In this document: in pieces, positions 32,098 to 35,683 of the stretch | Layout of the letters: every line of letters begins with the position of its first letter | Position numbering within the stretch: position 1 is the first letter of the stretch | DNA from: an uncultured Roseibacillus sp. | GTDB lineage: Bacteria; Verrucomicrobiota; Verrucomicrobiia; Verrucomicrobiales; Akkermansiaceae | DNA: 35,683 nucleotides | Assembly (NCBI GenBank): GCA_937949965.1 | Contig: CALFBF010000108.1 | Coordinates: 1 to 35,683 of the forward strand | Reading direction: 5' to 3' | Translations under genes and position numbers: made by a program | The notes under the pieces: model-generated | Told to the model about the DNA's origin: nothing | Seen by the model: only the letters and a program-made list of their open reading frames with translations | Databases searched by the model: none

Positions 32098-33474
32098 ATG
32101 GAACAGACGACTTTAAAGCAGTGTGATGACCTCTTACAGGCGCAAAGTTCTTACTTCGCGAGCGGTCAGACACGTGCTTTGGACGCGCGGTTAGAGGCTT
32201 TGGCTCGCTTTGAAGAGGTTCTGAGAGAGCGGGAGGAAGAAGTTCTAGCTGCGGTAGCGCAGGATCTGGGTAAGCCCACTTTGGAGGCTTTTCTCTCGGA
32301 ATATTACTTTGTCTTACAAGAGCTGCGGCTGGTTCAGAAGTCTTTGCGGCGTTGGCTTCGTCCGCGTCGAGCAGGCAGTCCTATTTACTTTTGGCCCTGT
32401 CGGAATGAGGTTCGGCGAGAGCCTTATGGTCAGGTGCTCATCATCTCGCCTTGGAACTATCCTATTCAACTGGCCCTTGCTCCCGTCATCGGTGCGATTG
32501 CGGCAGGTAATACCGTTCTCCTCAAGCCTTCAGAGGAGACCCCCACATGTGCGGCCTTACTTGCCGAGATTCTATCAGCAGTCTTTCCTCCCGATTGGGT
32601 TGCGGTGGTGCAGGGCGACGGGCCTTTTACTACTCAACTGTTAGAGAGGCGTTTTGATTTCCTCTTTTTCACCGGGAGCACCCAGATTGGGCACAAGGTC
32701 GCCCAGCAGGCGGCCTCTCATCTGACTCCTCATATTTTAGAATTAGGAGGAAAGTGTCCTTGTGTCGTGGATCGCACTGCTGATCTCAAGATTACCGCGA
32801 AGCGAATTCTGATTGGGAAACTGTTTAACGCGGGACAGACCTGTTTTGCGCCAGATTTCGTGGCGGTAGAGGAGTCGGTTTGTGAAGAATTGGTGGCCGC
32901 TCTTGTCGAGGTTTTGCGAGAATTGCCTTGGGAGGATGAGATGGCTCGCATCATCAACGATCGCCATTTTCAGCGTCTACAAGCACTCCTCTCTGAAGAG
33001 GCGAAAGTGACTTTCAAAAAAGGAGAGGATCAGATGGCGGATTGTCAGTTCGCTCCTCGTATTTTAGGGAAAGCCGATTGGGATGATGTCGTGATGAAGG
33101 AAGAGATTTTTGGACCTCTCTTGCCAGTTGTTTGCTACCGCGACTTGGCCGACCTCACTACTCGGCTTAAGAAATTTTCGGAGCCCTTAGCGCTGTATTG
33201 CTTTTCACGAGAGGAAGCTTTTGTTGCGGAATTAACCTCACGGATTCCGTCGGGTGGGGTCTGTGTGAACGATGTTGGCAAGCAAGCGACCAATCTACAC
33301 CTTCCTTTTGGAGGGAAGGGGAGTAGCGGGCATGGTCGTTATCGTGGGCGTTATTCCGTGAATGCCTTCAGCTATGAACGTGCCTATACTAGGCGCTATT
33401 TTGTAAAGGATCCTTTTGAATCATTGCCACCACGTCATCGGCAGAATGCCACCTTGCGAAAGTGGATGAAGTGA
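32098..33474 (+). CDS. Aldehyde dehydrogenase, probably carotenoid-aldehyde (AldH/CrtNc-like)
   Basis: From ATG 32098 the protein is 458 aa, the length of class-3-type aldehyde dehydrogenases. Motifs are VLIISPWNYPIQLALAPVIGAIAAGN and VLLKPSEETP for NAD(P), FFTGSTQIG, the Glu of ILELGGKCPCVV and the catalytic Cys of NAGQTCFAPDF. The C-terminal half ends in a basic RRYFVKDP stretch. The GTG at 32074 in the track is a possible but less likely start. Being divergent from the carotenoid desaturase/oxidase and beside a glycosyl-ester pathway, it probably turns the terminal carotenoid aldehyde into the carboxylate that CrtQ glycosylates. A general fatty-aldehyde role is the alternative. Confidence 0.88.
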   Translation: MEQTTLKQCDDLLQAQSSYFASGQTRALDARLEALARFEEVLREREEEVLAAVAQDLGKPTLEAFLSEYYFVLQELRLVQKSLRRWLRPRRAGSPIYFWPCRNEVRREPYGQVLIISPWNYPIQLALAPVIGAIAAGNTVLLKPSEETPTCAALLAEILSAVFPPDWVAVVQGDGPFTTQLLERRFDFLFFTGSTQIGHKVAQQAASHLTPHILELGGKCPCVVDRTADLKITAKRILIGKLFNAGQTCFAPDFVAVEESVCEELVAALVEVLRELPWEDEMARIINDRHFQRLQALLSEEAKVTFKKGEDQMADCQFAPRILGKADWDDVVMKEEIFGPLLPVVCYRDLADLTTRLKKFSEPLALYCFSREEAFVAELTSRIPSGGVCVNDVGKQATNLHLPFGGKGSSGHGRYRGRYSVNAFSYERAYTRRYFVKDPFESLPPRHRQNATLRKWMK

Positions 33475-33480
33475 GAAGGA

Positions 33481-34470
33481 TTGTCGCTGTTTTGCGATTT
33501 CGCCTTTCTGCGTGATGGAGACCGTTTACGCTCACTTTCCGCACTTGAGTTTATTGCTCATCTGCGGCATTGCCAACCCGTGGAAAAACGGATGGCACCA
33601 TGGTGGCAATGGCCCAACCTGCTGAGCTTGGACGCTCCGTTGGTCGCGGTCGCTTGGCTGTGGATGTTTTCCCACTTTTACTATATCGACTATCAGGATC
33701 CCGCGCTCTACTGGCTGTTGGGTGGAATGGTGTGGGTGGTCTATGTCCTCGACCGGCTCCGGGATGTCCGTAACGGCGATCAAGAGTTACGAGATCGTCA
33801 TCACTTCATTTGGAAGTATCGCAAAGTTTTTTACGGGCTCGTGACCTTAGTGCTCATTGGAGTCTTCTTCGGTTTCCTGCTTGGGGTTCCGTTCTCTATT
33901 CTGTGGGATTGGCCTCCGGGACTGCCCTTTGGGATTGCGGGGATCATTAGTGCTGCTTTCACACACGGCTTTGTGGTGGTTTTGTTTACGATCTTCTTTT
34001 TCCTCGCTGGTCGTCGTCAGGGATCGAGTATCGAGTCTGTGCTTTTCAAGAATATCTTGGCGGCACTGACCTTCTCCTTTGGCACTGCGATGGGAGCACA
34101 CTTCTATACCTGGAACGGAGTAATCAGTATGATGACTTCGTTCGAGGCCTTAGGCTTCGCGGCGTTGTGCTTGATGAACCTCAATGCAATTGACCTCTGG
34201 GAACGGGAGGAGAAATCGGGAGAGGACCATGTCCGACGAGACTTTTTGCTGACTTTGCCGCTACTCGTGATTGGGTTTTTCTCTCTCCTTGCTGCCACCT
34301 TTTGGCATGAGTATCAGAAGCCTTTTTTCTACTCCATGTTGGTGGCCTCTGCCGGGCTCTTGATGTTGGATCATTTTCGCTTGGCTCTCTCGGCTCGTCT
34401 CTTGCGCGTGTTGGCAGATGTCGCTTTGTTGCTCCCTCTCCCCATTTTTTGGCTCTGGTTCCAAAATTGA
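33481..34470 (+). CDS. Polytopic membrane protein, distantly UbiA-prenyltransferase-like
   Basis: The 329-aa ORF has about eight hydrophobic segments. Two acidic spots resemble the Asp-rich motifs of UbiA prenyltransferases: VYVLDRLRDVRNGDQE after the second helix and LMNLNAIDLWEREEKSGED after the fifth. Neither is a perfect NDxxDxxxD, so I call it only UbiA-like; it may be inactive or a different family. The track start is TTG 33481; ATG 33592 (MAPWWQWPNLLSLDAP) lies just before the first helix and may be the real start. It follows the aldehyde dehydrogenase by six bases, suggesting one transcript and perhaps a lipid- or isoprenoid-related role. Confidence 0.6.
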   Translation: MSLFCDFAFLRDGDRLRSLSALEFIAHLRHCQPVEKRMAPWWQWPNLLSLDAPLVAVAWLWMFSHFYYIDYQDPALYWLLGGMVWVVYVLDRLRDVRNGDQELRDRHHFIWKYRKVFYGLVTLVLIGVFFGFLLGVPFSILWDWPPGLPFGIAGIISAAFTHGFVVVLFTIFFFLAGRRQGSSIESVLFKNILAALTFSFGTAMGAHFYTWNGVISMMTSFEALGFAALCLMNLNAIDLWEREEKSGEDHVRRDFLLTLPLLVIGFFSLLAATFWHEYQKPFFYSMLVASAGLLMLDHFRLALSARLLRVLADVALLLPLPIFWLWFQN

Positions 34471-34503
34471 CGTAGGCTCTTTTATTAGGCATACAGCGGG
34501 GAA

Positions 34504-35475
34504 GTGAGTGAATGGGTGTTAGATTTGAAAGGGGTTCGCAAAACCTATCGCGGGGGAGTGGAGGCTCTTCGTGGGATTGATTTACAAGTCCCGAGAGGCA
34601 GTGTTTTTGGTCTGTTAGGTCCCAATGGCGCTGGGAAGAGCACTTTGGTGAAGATTCTCACCACCATCATCCGTCCCACAGCAGGAGAGGGGCAATTCTT
34701 GGGTGAACGAGTGGGCCACAAACCCACTTTGCGAAAGGTAGGTTACCTTCCTGAGCACGCTCGTTTCCCCGAATATCTAACCGCGCGTGAAGTGGTGAAG
34801 ATGACCGCAGGACTGTGCGGAATGAAGCCTGCTCTTACCAAAATCCGCTCAGAGGAACTTCTCAACAGAGTCGGTCTTGCGGATTGGCAGCATAAAAAAG
34901 TTGGCGGGTTTTCCAAGGGAATGAAGCAACGGGTAGGCCTTGCGCAAGCTCTTGTGAATAATCCCGAAGTGGTCTTTCTTGACGAGCCTACTGATGGCGT
35001 TGACCCCGCTGGTCGTCGCGATATTCGCCTCTTGTTAGAAGAGCTGCGAGCGGAGGGAAAAACTGTTTTTGTAAATAGCCATCTGCTCGGCGAACTAGAG
35101 ATGGTGTGCGACCGAGTGGCGATCTTATCAAAAGGAGAGATTAAGCTCGAAGGGCCGCTCACCGATCTGATGGGGCAGAAGGTGGAATACCGCGCGAGTT
35201 GCGGAAAGCTCACAAGTGAACTCCAATCGAGTTTAGAAAAAAAGGGCGGACGTTGGGAAGGGAGTCAGCTCGTCATTCCCGTCACCAAGGCCGAGGAGGC
35301 AATGCCTTACCTCGACCAACTCCGAGAAGCTGGTGTTGTGGTGGAGAGTTTCACGCGCAACTCCATGAGCTTAGAGGAGCTCTTTATGGAAACCGTTGGG
35401 ACTGACACTCCCGGAGCCTCTCCTCGTCCTCCGCAAACGAATCGTCAAGCACCTCCCTTACCACCAACATCATGA
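34504..35475 (+). CDS. ABC transporter ATP-binding protein
   Basis: The 323-aa ATPase starts at GTG 34504. Walker A is GLLGPNGAGKST, the Q-loop region is VGYLPEHARFPEYLTA (Pro-Glu where Gln is common), the signature is GFSKGMKQRVGLAQAL instead of LSGGQ, Walker B is VVFLDEPTDGVDP and the switch His is in NSHLLGE. The FSKGMKQR form is usual in ATPases of the ABC-2/DrrA/NatA export group. After residue ~220 comes a C-terminal extension ending in a Pro-rich tail (PRPPQTNRQAPPLPP). Its stop overlaps the start of the permease gene by ATGA. Substrate unknown. Confidence 0.93.
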   Translation: MSEWVLDLKGVRKTYRGGVEALRGIDLQVPRGSVFGLLGPNGAGKSTLVKILTTIIRPTAGEGQFLGERVGHKPTLRKVGYLPEHARFPEYLTAREVVKMTAGLCGMKPALTKIRSEELLNRVGLADWQHKKVGGFSKGMKQRVGLAQALVNNPEVVFLDEPTDGVDPAGRRDIRLLLEELRAEGKTVFVNSHLLGELEMVCDRVAILSKGEIKLEGPLTDLMGQKVEYRASCGKLTSELQSSLEKKGGRWEGSQLVIPVTKAEEAMPYLDQLREAGVVVESFTRNSMSLEELFMETVGTDTPGASPRPPQTNRQAPPLPPTS

Positions 35476-35683
35476 GAGAAACACTAACGATTCTATGGGA
35501 CTCCCTGAAGCTACTGCTCGCACGGAAGCTTTTCTGGATTGTGATGGGAGTCTCCCTGCTTGTCGGGCTCGTCTATGCCTCGATCGGCTTCAATGATTCT
35601 GGGATCACCGCCTTTTTTGGTCTGGCTAAGATTCCTAATGAGTTGGTGACCGAAGGTTCTGACTTTGCGAAGATGTTTTACCT
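35472..35683 (+). CDS. ABC transporter permease (3' cut by window)
   Basis: ATG 35472 overlaps the ATPase stop. The first 70 residues begin METLTIL-like (MRETLTILWDSLKLLLARKLFW) and continue into a membrane helix (IVMGVSLLVGLVYASIGF), then a soluble stretch. Start, coupling and topology fit an ABC-2-type permease partner of the ATPase. The rest lies outside the window; it is not in the ORF track because it runs off the end. Confidence 0.8.
   Translation, partial: MRETLTILWDSLKLLLARKLFWIVMGVSLLVGLVYASIGFNDSGITAFFGLAKIPNELVTEGSDFAKMFY

Noticed and set aside
1-35683. CRISPR arrays, insertion sequences, prophage, rRNA genes
   Set aside because: No regularly spaced direct repeats, transposase, integrase or rRNA-like sequence seen on either strand.

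Overview
The window looks like part of a chromosome from a marine-type Verrucomicrobiota. The evidence is a PEP-CTERM tail at the left edge, twin-arginine Gfo/Idh/MocA and TIM-barrel proteins, a SecA of 1056 aa (longer than the usual ~900) with a SEC-C tail, few Shine-Dalgarno sites, and a C30 carotenoid glycosyl-ester cluster of the kind expected from Rubritalea-like bacteria. Family names come from motif recognition in the translations; no database search was run.

Layout. 1-840: the end of a PEP-CTERM protein and an orphan RHS fragment. 841-6301 (minus): a compact run with an NtrC-type regulator, a membrane glycosyltransferase, xseB and dxs. 6739-9850 (plus): a translationally coupled three-gene cassette (retropepsin-like RimB-type protease, inactive transglutaminase fused to 7TM, ATP-grasp ligase). 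9847-12256 (minus): an FGE-like lipid-free secreted protein and a TAT-exported oxidoreductase. 12621-17187 (minus): glpF-type channel, secA and a DUF4870 membrane protein. 17366-18986 (minus): a thioredoxin-fold gene interrupted in frame by TGA, then a Fur-family regulator. 19042-20208 (plus): a lipoprotein and a STAS protein. 20477-21228: a decayed Fic gene with its operator-like repeats. 21573-21747: tRNA-Val(GAC) with promoter and terminator. 21835-27655: a TIM-barrel isomerase-like protein, a D,D-carboxypeptidase, menB (minus), a Cys-rich protein, a HEAT-like protein, a Cys-rich secreted protein, and a beta-barrel gene with two in-frame TGA codons. 27850-28536: aqpZ. 28610-33474: carotenoid cluster with divergent arms. 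33481-35683: a membrane protein and an ABC transporter (permease cut by the window end).

The most interesting signal is selenocysteine. Two unrelated exported proteins, 9 kb apart, each have a reading frame that continues in the same frame through TGA, and in both cases the TGA falls on a CxxC-type position (U-x-x-C in the thioredoxin-like protein, U-x-x-U in the beta-barrel protein). Both have a hairpin at the spacing expected of a bacterial SECIS, and both hairpin loops read AGUU. The ORF track splits or truncates both genes, so an automatic annotation would probably miss them.

A second theme is isoprenoid chemistry: dxs supplies precursors, menB implies menaquinone, and the crt-like genes would turn a C30 carotenoid into an acylated glycosyl ester in the membrane. 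The Fic remnant and the RHS fragment show that decayed accessory genes sit between otherwise ordinary housekeeping genes.
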